Counted from the stretch's first letter, positions 21,341 to 31,773 are shown. The stretch is 64,000 nucleotides of DNA from Blasia pusilla (GCA_050084515.1 CM114274.1:23498001-23562000), one strand, 5' to 3'. Notes: generated by a model not told the origin, from the letters alone. A program made the numbers and translations.

Positions 21341-23057
21341 TGATCACGCCCTCCAACCTACAGCACCATCACCATTCACTCCTCTATGTGATGCGGCAAC
21401 CTCTGCAGCACGACACTCTCCTCGAACACACGTCAACTCTCCCATCACTGGATGTAGACTACCCGTTGGCATCAACATACTAACACTCCATCGCAAACCA
21501 TCGGTACGGATCACTTTTCTCGCCCCCATTCAACAAAGTACTAGGCACGCTCATTGTGAGTCCCACCACACAAGCTCGCAAATACATCAAGTCTCTTGAA
21601 AAACTCTCCAACCATGTAGCATGAATCAACCATGTAGCTGCTCACCACATTCAACCCTCAACACGTCCGCCCCAACCCGTTTGGTCTCACCACGTAGCTC
21701 GACCCTATCGTCCATGCCACTCCTAACCCCATCGCTCCCTTCCTCTACTCCGTCTGAGGGCACGACGCCCTATGCGATCGCATCCCTCATCTTAGCTTCG
21801 CTGCTTTCGGCATGCCATCCCTCGTTGGCTATATCTCCTTATGCCCGCGTAACCCCACTTACCTACTTACAACTTTGGCTCCTTACATGTAGCCCCCTGG
21901 GCCCTGTCTAGCACGGCTCCCTATGAGCCCTCATCCACCCTCTCTCTTCAACCTCCGTCTCCTTCCTGCCCGACGCACGGAAGGGCCCTCGCATGCGGCC
22001 TCTACCATGCTCCTACATCCTTGGAGTTTTTGGCTAGCCCTTGTTTCCAGGTTCACTCGTACATGTAGGTACGCTCCTTTTTCAACCCATCGGGCCACCT
22101 TTGTTATGCGCCTTGGCGCACGGCTCTTCACATGACCTACTTCCGGTCCTAGCTCTGTGGTTGGTTTACTCCCGGTCCTTACAACTTTGTTGACGCTTCT
22201 CTCGGGGCCCCGCTCTGACCTTAATGTCTTGACGTAACCCTACCCGACCTAGCTGCCCTTTACTTGACAGTGCCCTGGCGGCTGCAAGACCTAAAGGTGC
22301 TATTCTCTTCACGAATACCAACATTCTCACCATATGCCGCTCACCCGTCTACGCCACACTCGCTGCCCCACTTCGTACTACACTCTGCCACTATCCCCAA
22401 TCCCTCTACACCAGAAAAAACCCGAGAAAACGGACAGCGCTTCCGCGCACGACCTTCTGAATAGAAAAAATGACAAACAAATGTCACTTGACGTCTGTGG
22501 GGCTCTCAACCGAGGCAACTCGCTTGCCTATCTGCAAACAAAAAGTTCCCACCAGCCCCCTGACATCTTTCTCATGTAAAATAAAGAGAAGTAAAAACAA
22601 CACACCCGGTCTTAAAAATCCACTCCTCAATCTACATCGGCATATCGAGCCTTGTCCACCCTGTGCTATCAAGGAATCCGGATGCTAGCACCCTAGTCCT
22701 ATCTCACACACATACAAGAGAGGTGCTCCAACGGCCCAACATGAGGAAGATGGCTTAGGAAAGCCATCTTTCTCTCTTATATAGGGTTGGGAAGAGCCAA
22801 AAGGCTCTTCCCCGAAAAATAGCCATCCCATTGGTAACCTACGCGCACAGGTTACCAGGGGCGGGTGACCTGGTCAAAAAGTCACCCGGTTGTGAAAGAC
22901 CTCAACATGAAAGTTGTCAAAAACGACGTTCTTGACACAATGGACCTATCCTCAACCTCATCTGACATCGTGGGACAGAGTTACACTCAAGATAGTCCGC
23001 TGACTCGTACGCCCTATCCACGATAGATCTTGGTCTATCGGCTACTCAGATGTGACA
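21341..23057 (-). repeat. LTR-A, minus orientation, right end of the rearranged gypsy element
   Basis: On the minus strand it starts TGTCACATCTGAGTAGCC at 23,057. The first about 930 bp match the copy at 54.54-55.52 kb, including the AGAAAGATGTCAGGGGGCTGG block, the inverted repeat at 22,789-22,812 and the TATA word CCTATATAAG. How far the LTR extends toward 21,341 is uncertain; the stretch 21,341-22,130 could be LTR or leader. The frames visible here (60-96 codons) are unsupported. Confidence 0.55.
22775..22812 (-). promoter_or_regulatory. LTR-A promoter: inverted repeat plus TATA (minus strand)
   Basis: GGGAAGAGCC / GGCTCTTCCC arms with a 4-nt loop (22,789-22,812) sit immediately upstream, on the minus strand, of CCTATATAAG. 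This is the same order as at 17,202-17,250, so the pair is a kept LTR feature and not chance. Confidence 0.55.
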
Positions 23058-23062
23058 TTACT

Positions 23063-23126
23063 GTTGGGAGGGCTATTTTTGGGGGAAGAGTCTTTTGGCT
23101 CTTCCCCCAAAAATAGCCCTCCCAAC
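23063..23126. repeat. Perfect 28-bp inverted repeat in LTR-B
   Basis: The arms 23,063-23,090 and 23,099-23,126 are exact reverse complements (outer GTTGGGAGGGC, inner GGGGGAAGAG) around the 8-nt loop TCTTTTGG. It lies 12 bp upstream of a TTTAAGAGTGAGG word that occupies the TATA position of this LTR. It is a longer version of the LTR-A structure. Confidence 0.85.
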
Positions 23127-23451
23127 AAGGGTTTAAGAGTGAGGAAGATGGCTTTCCTGAGCCATCTTTCTCATGTTGAGCCTTAGGAGCGCCTCTCTTG
23201 CATAGAGGTGTGTGGGGTTGTAGGAGTTAGGGTGCTAGTGTCCGGATTCCCTCATAGCGGAGGGTGGATGTGGTTCGATATGTCGATGTAGATTCATGAG
23301 TGGAGTTTTAGGCCGGGTGAGCCATTTGTATATGCATGAGTATATTTCGTTTATGTGCGGATGTACCTGTATGTTGGGGAAGATTGGTTTTGTGTGGTGT
23401 GTAGATGTGACCAACGATGTGGGTTGTTTAGAGATGTGTATGTGCACGGCA
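23063..23451 (+). repeat. LTR-B, 3' part
   Basis: After the hairpin the sequence follows the last about 390 bp of LTR-B as seen at 52,395-52,780 (opposite strand): TGGCTTTCCTGAGCC, a TGTTGAGCCTTAGGAGC word, CCGGATTCCCTCATAGCGG, and the terminal TGTGCACGGCA. Together with 16,692-16,956 it would make one near-complete LTR-B. Confidence 0.6.
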
Positions 23452-23819
23452 AATTGCCAAACAAAATAGGCTGAGATCAGATTATTAAAGGTAGAGATGA
23501 AAGTGCTAAACAAATAATCCGGTAACATAAAAAATCAACTGGTAAGCTTCACTTCTTTTAGCTTCCCTATTTCTTTTTATTTCCCCATTTAGTAACCTCC
23601 TCATATTCTATTAATAGTATTGTAACTATGGTACCAGTTGGGCGGATGACGACCTCACCAGCATGTCACCAATAACATGTGCACACTTGTGTGAACTGAC
23701 GCCTAAGAATATTTGGTGTGGATGTATAGTTCATAGACCTCGCTTCCATAAAGTGGAATTAAATAGTGCTTCACTTCTTATATAAAATGAAAAATTTAAT
23801 AACCCTTGTGTTCACTTAA
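23452..23819. other. No gene recognised
   Basis: This is unassigned sequence between LTR-B and the Helitron-like pair. No open frame with family resemblance and no RNA gene was seen. Confidence 0.4.
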
Positions 23820-24211
23820 TCTATATCTATATTATTATGGGAGAGTGCCTTCTTGATTTGCAAACACCTCTCTACTTGACACGTGGCAACTGGGTAGTAA
23901 GAAAAGGTTTCACGTGGTACATGCAGTAGGAAAAAAATTGAATTTATGTGCAACATCATTAATATCTTCCCTTCACGCGCTATACACTAGCTCTTCAAAC
24001 ACTTTTTTATTTCGCTGCATTGCACGGACACCTTATCTTTATTATTATGGGAGAGTGCCTTCTTGATTTGCAAACACCTCTCTGCTTGACACGTGGCAAC
24101 TCGGCAACAAGAAAAAAAATGAATTTATGTGCAACATCATTAATCTCTTCCCTTCAGAGGCTATACTTTAATTCTTCAAATACTTTTTAATTTCCCGTGC
24201 ACCTTACTAGT
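23820..24211 (+). mobile_element. Tandem pair of short Helitron-like elements (about 210-bp period)
   Basis: TCTATATCTATATTATTATGGG at 23,820 and a near-identical ATTATTATGGGAGAGTGCC start at about 24,033 begin two copies of one sequence. Both share CTTCTTGATTTGCAAACACC, TTGACACGTGGCAACT and ATTTATGTGCAACATCATTAAT. The second ends CCCGTGCACCTTACTAGT (24,194-24,211). A third relative at 56.26-56.46 kb ends with a CCGTG/CACGG hairpin, then GCACCTTACTAGT. A TC-like 5' start and a 3' hairpin followed by CTAG, inserted before T, are classic plant Helitron ends. No coding capacity, so non-autonomous. The first copy lacks the CTAG end. Confidence 0.6.
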
Positions 24212-24353
24212 AGTATAGATGGCGCCCATAGAGTTCTTATTAGGAGAGGTTAGTTCAAATGACTACTTTTAGAAGTTACCAAAAGAAGTAACCTCCTCCT
24301 CACATTATAGCATAAGTGCCCTGTAATTTGTAATGGATTTGAAGTCTCGACTA

Positions 24354-24372
24354 GGGTCCGGGGAGTTTTTCC
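24354..24372. repeat. 19-bp word shared with 34,990-35,008
   Basis: GGGTCCGGGGAGTTTTTCC occurs exactly here and at 34,990-35,008, on either side of the large non-LTR element. Weaker resemblance (CGGTA, ACGGTA, ACCGG words) continues for roughly 80 bp beyond each copy. Confidence 0.6.
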
Positions 24373-24629
24373 GTGTCAACCGGTACATTTCCGGTCTCTA
24401 TAAAACCGAACGGTAATTTTTGAATTTCCATTCATTCCGGCCGGCTAAACAGATACAAATACAAAGGAAACCCTCCATAAACTGTCGGTTTTTGACAGGT
24501 AATTGAGAAGGAAAATTCTCAAATTCTATCGGCTAGCTCAACATGTACCTCAATTCTCTCCGGACATTGGTCCCGAGCCAACCCGTTTTCCCACTATATG
24601 GGATAAAAAAAATATATATGTAGAAAAAG

Positions 24630-24644
24630 GATGGGAAACCCATC
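24630..24644 (-). other. 3'-UTR hairpin of the non-LTR family (intact)
   Basis: Sense sequence GATGGGTTTCCCATC: six base pairs closing a three-base loop, about 30 bp before the 3' end. The same structure is in five other copies in this window. Confidence 0.7.
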
Positions 24645-24732
24645 ACGATACAAAAGAGGGGGCATGGAGACCCAAAAATAGACCTTAAGAGGCCGGAACC
24701 GGCCCTGAGGAGAAAGAAGGGGGCCTTCCCCC

Positions 24733-25518
24733 CTAACGACCAAAATCACCAACAATAGAGACAATATCAGCAACATTTAGAGAACTATGACTACTACTTA
24801 GTGGGCCTCTAGCATTGGCGTCTCCAATCGCCTGAGCCCGCCGTGGAAGCCCATTTTCCTGGGCGCGTTGCAAAGCTATGGAGACCTGTTGCCTACAATA
24901 AAGTATTGTAGTGGCTAAGGAAAACCCATTTCTTGACTGGAGATGATGGGCGCAATCCGTAAGGAACGAGTGAAACCTCTCCCCCATCGCCTCGTACATC
25001 TCAATGGCTAGGGGGATAAATCGATGTCCGTCATGAAGTCGACTATAAATGTGGGTCTTCTTGACCGCCGCCGCCGCCGCTCCTTGTAGCAATCTCTTTT
25101 GGGCTACCACTTGGGCTCGCACCGCCTCCCGCGTAGGATCCGTCACTACAACATCCGCTACCACCACCTCACACTCCCTCGTCATGTAGAGATCAGCAAG
25201 GAAAAGGGAATCCAGCATGGAGTAGTGCCTCTCTCTTTGTACATGGAATCCACTCTCCCGAGCAATAGAGAACATAATCTCCCACACTGCATCGTGAGTG
25301 GCTATCCTCTCACCCCCAACTGGACACCGTGCCAAATGCACACCAAGTGGATCTAGACTCGGCGACACTCGCAATGTGTCGAACCAACCACCGTTGGTTG
25401 GGGCAGGCCCAGTCGGAACCTCATCGCTGTAGTGTAGGTAAGTGGTGCGATGCGGAAAGCCAGGATGAGGGGACGAGCTCCCACCCATGAGCCTGCCCCC
25501 TTTCCGGAGCAAGAGCAA
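24733..25518 (-). pseudogene. Restriction-like endonuclease domain of the non-LTR ORF
   Basis: This open frame of 261 codons is the C-terminal part of the element protein. Blocks visible: ERIATHDAV (about 70-77), RESGFHVQRERHY (about 87-99), LADLYM with D109, VVVADVVVTDP with D122 and D127, a KK pair (153-154) followed by THIYS, and HRFIPLAIEMY (about 165-175). Two acidic positions on neighbouring strands, then a lysine, then a late F-P-x-x-E block match the PD-(D/E)XK nucleases of R2-like elements, which nick the target to prime reverse transcription. The exact catalytic lysine is uncertain. Upstream RT sequence lies in a different frame, so a frameshift lies at about 25.38-25.52 kb. Confidence 0.6.
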
Positions 25519-25835
25519 ATACAGACCCGAACCTCCATGGGGATATTCCCGTCCGACATAGTAGCTCTAAACAATGCATCAAAGTGGGCTTCCATCAAAG
25601 AAGATTGGAGCCCAGACTGTCCGGAGGTAAGTAGGGACGAGAAAGCTGGAAGAACTGCTCTAGCCTTAAGAGGAAGGGAGTCTCTACAAGCTGTGAGTGA
25701 AGATTGAAGTGGGAAAAGACCATCTTCAACCTGGGAAACGTATTGTAAAAGTAGCGGTCTATCCCTAACAAAAAATCGGAAGCAAAGGAGGGGTGCTACA
25801 GTGGCCCAACTCCCTAAAAAGACTGAAGGCGCCAC

Positions 25836-27668
25836 TAACTCAGTCGCTATGAGACCTACTCCACCAAAGGCAATCGGCCAAGAAGCCTGTCTACGAGCTT
25901 ACTCCCCCGCGGGGCACTCTAATGAACCGGGTCCTAGAAGATCCCCAAACGCCTGCATAATCTTTCTATCAAAGGATCTATACAAGGAAGAAATATGGCT
26001 AGTCGCCCAAACAATTCTACACAGATAAACATGTCTATGGGCAAAACATGACGAGAGGATTCCATAAGCTACTTGAGGGTCACCAATCCTCGTGAGATCG
26101 TCGACATGAAGAAGATCCTCAGTAAGAGCCAGCGCCACAAAACTCGATGCAAAGTCTTGGCTCCCGAGTGGGACTCCCAAGACGCAAAGCCCTCCAACAG
26201 GTGTCAAAAAGCCTTCGGGTAAATGAATATCCGCTGACAAGCCTAATGAAGACCAAGCCTTGCACTTTCCCACCTTCACCGCGAGGCCGACGTGTGCCGA
26301 CTGTGCTGAAAAGTGCTGAAATGCACGAACAACCAAGTCTCCAAGGCTGACAATGTGAGTATCATCTACCAACAAAGGGAGAATGCAACCCGGGAAAGCC
26401 TCCACCGTAGAAAGAACCGCTCGATAATGAGCCAAAGCAAACAATGCACCACCCAAGGGATCACCCTGACGCATCCCGGGAGCAGACTCCAAGACTGTGA
26501 CCTCCTCCTCGAACTTATCGTGGTGAAAATAGAGAGCCGAGGGGACCCCATAGAAAGCATGCACAAAGGGAATCAGGCTTGCTATGGGACGCCCTGCATC
26601 TCTCAGCTCCGTGAAGATAGTTGCGCGAGACACTCAGTTAAAGGCGTTCTCCACATCAACTTGGAGAACCACCCAATCGGGATGTATATCTAAAGAAGCC
26701 CTCAACCGGTTGTGAGGCTACATCGTCACAACCGGTTGGCGTGGCAACTCCGAACTGGTGCGGACTCAGATGTGATTGGAAAGCCTCACAGAACTGCAAA
26801 GCCATAGTGCGACTCACCAACGGCAAGAGCACCTCCCCTATTGCCATCGGACGGATCCCTCCACCGTCCTTCGATAACGCCAAAAGTCGCCCGCCCCAAT
26901 TACCTAAGCTACTGCTATTGGCACTCTCCCCTGAGCTAGGTGAGAGGCAACCTGAAGCAGTTCGGAAAAGCCGCTAGCAGAGTCCTCGGAGGGAAAGCAA
27001 TCACGAAGGTGTCCGTACATCATACCGGACAACCCTCCAACTGCTATCCTAGGGGAACGCCCGAGTGCCCGTGTAAATAGGGATGGGTCTAGGCATAGGT
27101 GGTGTCAGGATGGAAGTCACGTACAAATGCTGGGATGTCAACCACTAGACAAGGGTGTAGCCTCCGGAGGGCGTCGATGGTAACAATGGAAGGAGGAGCC
27201 ATATCCATGGGGCGGAGTGCACAAGCCGGTCGCGAGTACTCCCTGGCTCGCCCAAGTCTCCTACATCGTCGCAATCTGGTAGCTACTAGATCGTCTTGTG
27301 GGAAACCACGTGGAATGCTACCTCTGGCATATGCCACGAACTCGCTCTGCAGAGACTCCCAATCACCTCCTCGGAGGTGCTGCAATCAAGCCACAACCTC
27401 TCTATGGCCAGCCTTCCCTCCTCGGGTATAGCGAAGACACCATCGTGGAAGGAGAAGTAGTAGATACCACGAGAGCTCATCCATAGGATCAAGTGCGATC
27501 CTAGATAAGGGAAGGATGAAAGACTGGCGAAGCTCATCCCGAATAGCATGGGGGATCCTATGAAATAACCTCGGGCAGGGAAAACGAGTCTCAAAGAGTC
27601 CTGTGATGCTGTCAAGGTGGGACCTCAACCACTCCCATGCCTCGGCAGGGGGCGATGATGCATGAAGC
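25836..27668 (-). pseudogene. Reverse transcriptase domain of the non-LTR ORF (in-frame stops)
   Basis: Read on the minus strand: GLSGMMYGHLRD (27.03 kb), KDGGGIRPMAIGEVL (26.87 kb), LSPHQFGVATPTGCD (26.76 kb), NAFN/VSRATIF (26.63 kb), GMRQGDPLGGALFAL (26.47 kb), the catalytic LVDD box (Asp pair at 26,361-26,366, usual form YADD), and CKAW and GVPLG blocks (26.24-26.16 kb). These are non-LTR RT motifs in the right order. Stops interrupt the frame at 26,634-26,636 (within the NAFN block), near 27,383, near 26.91 kb and just before 25,896. After the last, the connector continues with ARRQASWPIAFGGVGL. The catalytic residues look kept but the gene is dead. The 5' end is cut by the chromovirus insertion. 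Confidence 0.75.
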
Positions 27669-27673
27669 ACCGG

Positions 27674-27955
27674 TGTCGTGCGCCTACTCTCCTTGAACGT
27701 TAATCTTGTTTGTTGCGGAAGCGTGCGTTCAGTAGGTCACGCTCTCAACGCTGATCTAGGTTGGTCTAGGTTTCCTGGTCGCGACCACTAACGCATGAAA
27801 CGCACAACTCTCTTCCGCGTTTCGTCTCTTAGACTTTTCCAAGAGACTCTTCCAAACGCCTCTCCAAAGTGCAAACCTCGCGGCGTGAGTTCCTTTGAGT
27901 TCTGATGTTTCGCTTGGCGCGTATTTGATGTTGTTTGGTTATGAGGGTCGCGACA
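27674..27955 (-). repeat. 3' LTR of the chromovirus (internally deleted, 282 bp)
   Basis: It matches the first 82 bp and the last about 200 bp of the 1,020-bp LTR at 32,920-33,939; about 740 bp between them are missing. The outer end TGTCGTGCGCC and the inner end GTCGCGACA are kept. Differences in the shared parts are very few. Confidence 0.85.
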
Positions 27956-27970
27956 CTCACCCCTCCTTAG
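27956..27970 (-). other. Polypurine tract
   Basis: The minus strand reads AAGGAGGGGTGAG immediately before the 3' LTR, the normal plus-strand primer of an LTR element. Confidence 0.6.
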
Positions 27971-28648
27971 AAGGTTGATGTCCTCATCAACGCAAACCTT
28001 ACTGATGTTAAGTTCTAGGAAGTCGACCCCTTAACACAGAATTGCGTTCTGGTAGCTAACCCGCAATTCCTCTTTTTGGCTTAAGTCTTAGGTTGTCGCT
28101 TGCAACACTTAGACTTATTAGCTTCTTCTTTCCGATGAGCCTAGAGTAGTTCTGCTGAACTAATCTTACTATCAAAGAAAGCTCACTAAGTCTACAACCT
28201 AACACTTCACTCACTATTTGTAAACAACCGCCTGTCTACCTAGCCAACTCGTACTACTTTTGGGTCACCAGTAGTCCACCTAGGCGCGTCACTAAGTTTA
28301 GTCATGAAACATGAATGAGATCACCACAAACCCCAAGACAGACTCATCTACCCCGCCGACGTTAGGGCGAGCCCAAATGCTAGTACTTCAACACTTGGTC
28401 CTGATCTAGCTGCCTTATCTGAATACAAGCTCTCACCTCAAATACTCATTGTTTGGTCTCCTTGACTTACATCCTAAGCATATGAAGAACTACTCATTGC
28501 CTTGCACAACCAAACTCAAAATTACAATACAAGCATCGAATCTCCAAATCCATGTCTTCTTTATTGCAACAACTAAACCTTTCTAGTTACAACGGGTTAT
28601 CGGCCCAAGCTTTCCGGTCACAAGTTATGTCCATTGCTTCACCATGTA

Positions 28649-29098
28649 CTAACGCACGTGCTTTTCTTGCATCCATCTGAAGTCACGCAATGCTTCTTGC
28701 GCATGTTCTAGATCCGCCTCCGCAATCCTAGTCCCCTCTTTCACATGATAGCCTTTCCACTTGACCAAGTACTCGTACTTGGTGGCCCTACGTCTGGAAC
28801 GCAGAATGGTCTCAACCTCAAACTCTGGTTCCTCATTTCTGATGACCGGTTGTGGTCTCAACATCCTCCTTTGCTCGGGACGCACATTGTCTTGAAGATA
28901 CTTCTTCAATAATGACACATGGAAAGTCGGATGAATCTTGAACTCGTTTGGCAGCTCCAACGTGTATACATCGTTAAACGGCTTTGCCTTGATCACATAC
29001 GGTCCAGCATACTTGGCTGACAATTTCGCGGACAATTCCTTCGGAAGAGTGATACAACGCTGAGTTTGGTCCGGAACCTCATGAATAGATGTTTCCAA
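28649..29098 (-). CDS. Integrase C-terminal region with chromodomain (out of frame with pol)
   Basis: A 149-codon frame. It opens with the post-core integrase region (KLSAKYAGPYVI, VYTLELP, HPTFHVSLLKKY), typical of the C-terminal domain of gypsy integrases. It ends with a chromodomain (VETILRSRR, YEYLVKWKGY, then an acidic ADLEHAQE helix). In chromoviruses this domain binds modified histones and steers integration. The Trp-containing part of the usual chromodomain 'STWEP' segment is replaced by GTRIAEADL, so only part of the aromatic cage is present (the aromatic cluster YEYLVKW remains). It is not in frame with the 926-codon pol frame: the integrase core between them is deleted. Translation would need readthrough or frameshift. 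Confidence 0.8.
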   Translation of the reverse strand: METSIHEVPDQTQRCITLPKELSAKLSAKYAGPYVIKAKPFNDVYTLELPNEFKIHPTFHVSLLKKYLQDNVRPEQRRMLRPQPVIRNEEPEFEVETILRSRRRATKYEYLVKWKGYHVKEGTRIAEADLEHAQEALRDFRWMQEKHVR

Positions 29099-31773
29099 AA
29101 GGCACTGGTAAACTTCGGATCCCGATCGGACACAATGCTCCTAGGCAATCCGTGCGCTCGCCACCAACCATCCAGGAATAGTCGGGAAGTCGTGTAGGCC
29201 GTCGCAGACTCTCTCGTCGGCACAAACCTCCCCAACTTGCTAAACCGATCAACTATCACAAGTATAGCGTTGTATCCCTCAGATTCTAGAAGACTCGTAA
29301 TGAAATCCATGCTAATGCTTTGCAAGGGTCCCTCCGAGATTGGCAAAGGATGAAGTAAGCCTTGTTTCTTTGCATAAGACACGCGGTTCGCCTGGCAGGT
29401 CACGCATGTTTTCACATATTGAGCAACATCTTCCTTCATGTTGGGCCAGAAGAACCTCTTAGACAAAACAGCAAGAGTGGATTTCTCCCCTTTGTGTCCC
29501 GCCAAAGGTCCATCATGACATTCCACAAACACCTTGGTCCGTAGCTTGCCTTGGCCTACATAGATCCTGCTCTGCTTAAACCTTAGCAAGCCGTGTCTCA
29601 AACTCAAATTGGCCAACTTCTCGCCCCGCTTTAACTTCCGAAGGTACTCCCTCGCTTGCTCATCCTTCATGTATCCTTCATGAATCCTTCTTTTTAGGTC
29701 TGTTTCATTAGGGAACATTGCTCTCAACACTTGTGTCGTCGATGGCATGTGTTCATCCCTGCGACTTAACGCATCTGGAATGACATTGTCTTTCTCCGGC
29801 TTGTGGATTAGCTCCACATTCATCAACGCCAAGGTATGATGCCACCGAAGTTGTTTTGGCGTCACGCGATCCTGGGTCTCAAAATACTTGAGCGATATGT
29901 TATCGGTGAATACTCGAGTCCTGAGAAATCCCAAATAGTGATGCCACTTCCTCAAGCAATGAACCACTGCAAACAACTCTTTCTCATGAGTAGGCCATCT
30001 CCTTTCGATGTCGGTAAGCTTCTTGCTTTCGTATGCTACAGGTCTCCTTTTTTGCACCAACATTCCTGCAATCGCGAAATCACTAGCATCTGTGTGCACC
30101 TCAAACGGTTGTTCAAACTCCGGCAGTTTCAGAACTGGTTCCTGCGAGAGGATCTCTTTGACTCGATTGAACGCTTTATCCACTTCCTCGGTCCACGTAG
30201 TATTGGCAAACTCTGCGGTCCAATCCATGAGAGGTTTCACTATGCCCGAAAAGTTCTTCACGTATGTCCGTAAAATCGATGACTCGATGAACCTTCTCAT
30301 CCCCTTCACCGTGGAAGGCGGTTCCCATTCGGCAATCGTGCTTACCTTTTCCATGTCTGGACTCACTCCATCCGCACTAACCACATGCCCCAAGAACTTG
30401 ATCTTTGTCAAACCGAACTCACTCTTATCCGCATTCGCATACAACTTGTTCGCCCGAAGTTTCTCAAACACCGTCTTCAAATGTCGAGGGTGCTCCTCTA
30501 GTGTTTTTGAATAGATGAGTATGTCATCTATATAGATGATAAAAAACTCATCCGTCTCCTTATGAAAGATGGAGTTCATCAAAGTGGTGAATGTCGGAGG
30601 CGCATTACAAAGACCGAAAGGCATTGCTACAAACTCGAACGAACCGTATCTCGTTCTATACGTAGTCTTCTCTACATCCGCTTCGGCAATCCGAATCTGA
30701 TAATATCTTGATTTCAGGTCAATCCGGCTGAAATACTTGGCACCCAAAAATCGATCAAAGAGGTCATCCATCCTCGGTAGAGGATAGTTATTCCTTACCG
30801 TCACTTTATTCAGCACCCAATAATCAACACAGAGTCTCAACTTCCCATCCTTCTTCTTTACAAAGAGGACGGGCGCCCCATAAGGTGACTTGCTGGTTCG
30901 GATGTAACCCCTCTCTAGGAGTTCACCCAACTGTCTCTTCAACTCAGCAAGTTCCTCTTGATTCAACCTATATGGTGCCTTTGAAGGTGGTTGAGATCCT
31001 GGTATCACCTCAATCTTATGATCAACCGCCCTATGTGGTGGCAACTCAGTCGGAAGCTCCTTAGTCAACACATCTTCAAATTCTTTCACAACTCTCTTGA
31101 GTGTTTCAGGGATCCCCCTTGAAGCTGAGTTCTGATCTCTGCATCTCGCGCTTGCATCATCCTCTACTCGTCTCATCAAGCAATGGAATCCTTCCTCTAA
31201 CTCGGCCAAACTCGTCCTCGTGATGGCGTTCACCAACTCCGTCTTTCTAGGCACCTCACGAACCAATTTGACGTCCGTCCGTTTGCCGTTAACCAAGACG
31301 CTCAACCTCAAAGGTCTCCTCCTCAGTTCCACCTCATACGCATCCAAGAACGTGTTTCCCAAGACTCCGTCGATACCGTCCATCTCGCAAACTGTAAAAT
31401 TCTCCTTCAACTCAAATACTCTGCATCTCACAACTAGCCCTAAAACCAGATCAGATGTCTGGTGGGACTTGCCTCCCGCGAATCCTACCCTAATGGGTTC
31501 ATCCGCCTTGGTGGTTGGAAATCCCAATGTTTTTACGATTCTCGGACTCAAGAATGAGTGCGAAGCACCTTTATCAATGAGCAACATCACATCGCGATTA
31601 GCGATCTTGGATCCTAGGTAAACCAAATTAGGCGTTCTCTTGGTGACTTTTTGAGATGTATCTAGATCTCCCTCCGATAAATGCTTAGCGGCAAACGCAA
31701 TCATACTCGGTTTACTAACCTTGGGCCTAACACATTCCTTAGCCATATGTCGGGTTCGCCACAATTGTAGCAA
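28993..31773 (-). CDS. Chromovirus pol: protease, RT, RNase H, truncated integrase
   Basis: 926 open codons. Protease: LLIDKGASHSF at 64-74; the catalytic D-S/T-G is D-K-G here (31,567-31,575), which should inactivate it. RT (about 290-460): SPYGAPVLFVKKKDG, FSRIDLKSRYYQI, MPFGLCNAPPTF, and an intact YIDD at 414-417. RNase H (about 540-665): HTDASDFAI, DALSRRDEH. The integrase zinc domain has H..H and CVTCQ. The core has SMDFI and SDRDPKF (two Asp), but the frame leaves the family sequence after FWKHLF (about 897). The Glu-bearing half of the core is deleted, so no DDE triad. The frame begins inside the gag zinc knuckle because of a frameshift. Confidence 0.9.
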   Translation of the reverse strand: MLQLWRTRHMAKECVRPKVSKPSMIAFAAKHLSEGDLDTSQKVTKRTPNLVYLGSKIANRDVMLLIDKGASHSFLSPRIVKTLGFPTTKADEPIRVGFAGGKSHQTSDLVLGLVVRCRVFELKENFTVCEMDGIDGVLGNTFLDAYEVELRRRPLRLSVLVNGKRTDVKLVREVPRKTELVNAITRTSLAELEEGFHCLMRRVEDDASARCRDQNSASRGIPETLKRVVKEFEDVLTKELPTELPPHRAVDHKIEVIPGSQPPSKAPYRLNQEELAELKRQLGELLERGYIRTSKSPYGAPVLFVKKKDGKLRLCVDYWVLNKVTVRNNYPLPRMDDLFDRFLGAKYFSRIDLKSRYYQIRIAEADVEKTTYRTRYGSFEFVAMPFGLCNAPPTFTTLMNSIFHKETDEFFIIYIDDILIYSKTLEEHPRHLKTVFEKLRANKLYANADKSEFGLTKIKFLGHVVSADGVSPDMEKVSTIAEWEPPSTVKGMRRFIESSILRTYVKNFSGIVKPLMDWTAEFANTTWTEEVDKAFNRVKEILSQEPVLKLPEFEQPFEVHTDASDFAIAGMLVQKRRPVAYESKKLTDIERRWPTHEKELFAVVHCLRKWHHYLGFLRTRVFTDNISLKYFETQDRVTPKQLRWHHTLALMNVELIHKPEKDNVIPDALSRRDEHMPSTTQVLRAMFPNETDLKRRIHEGYMKDEQAREYLRKLKRGEKLANLSLRHGLLRFKQSRIYVGQGKLRTKVFVECHDGPLAGHKGEKSTLAVLSKRFFWPNMKEDVAQYVKTCVTCQANRVSYAKKQGLLHPLPISEGPLQSISMDFITSLLESEGYNAILVIVDRFSKLGRFVPTRESATAYTTSRLFLDGWWRAHGLPRSIVSDRDPKFTSAFWKHLFMRFRTKLSVVSLFRRNCPRNCQPSMLDRM

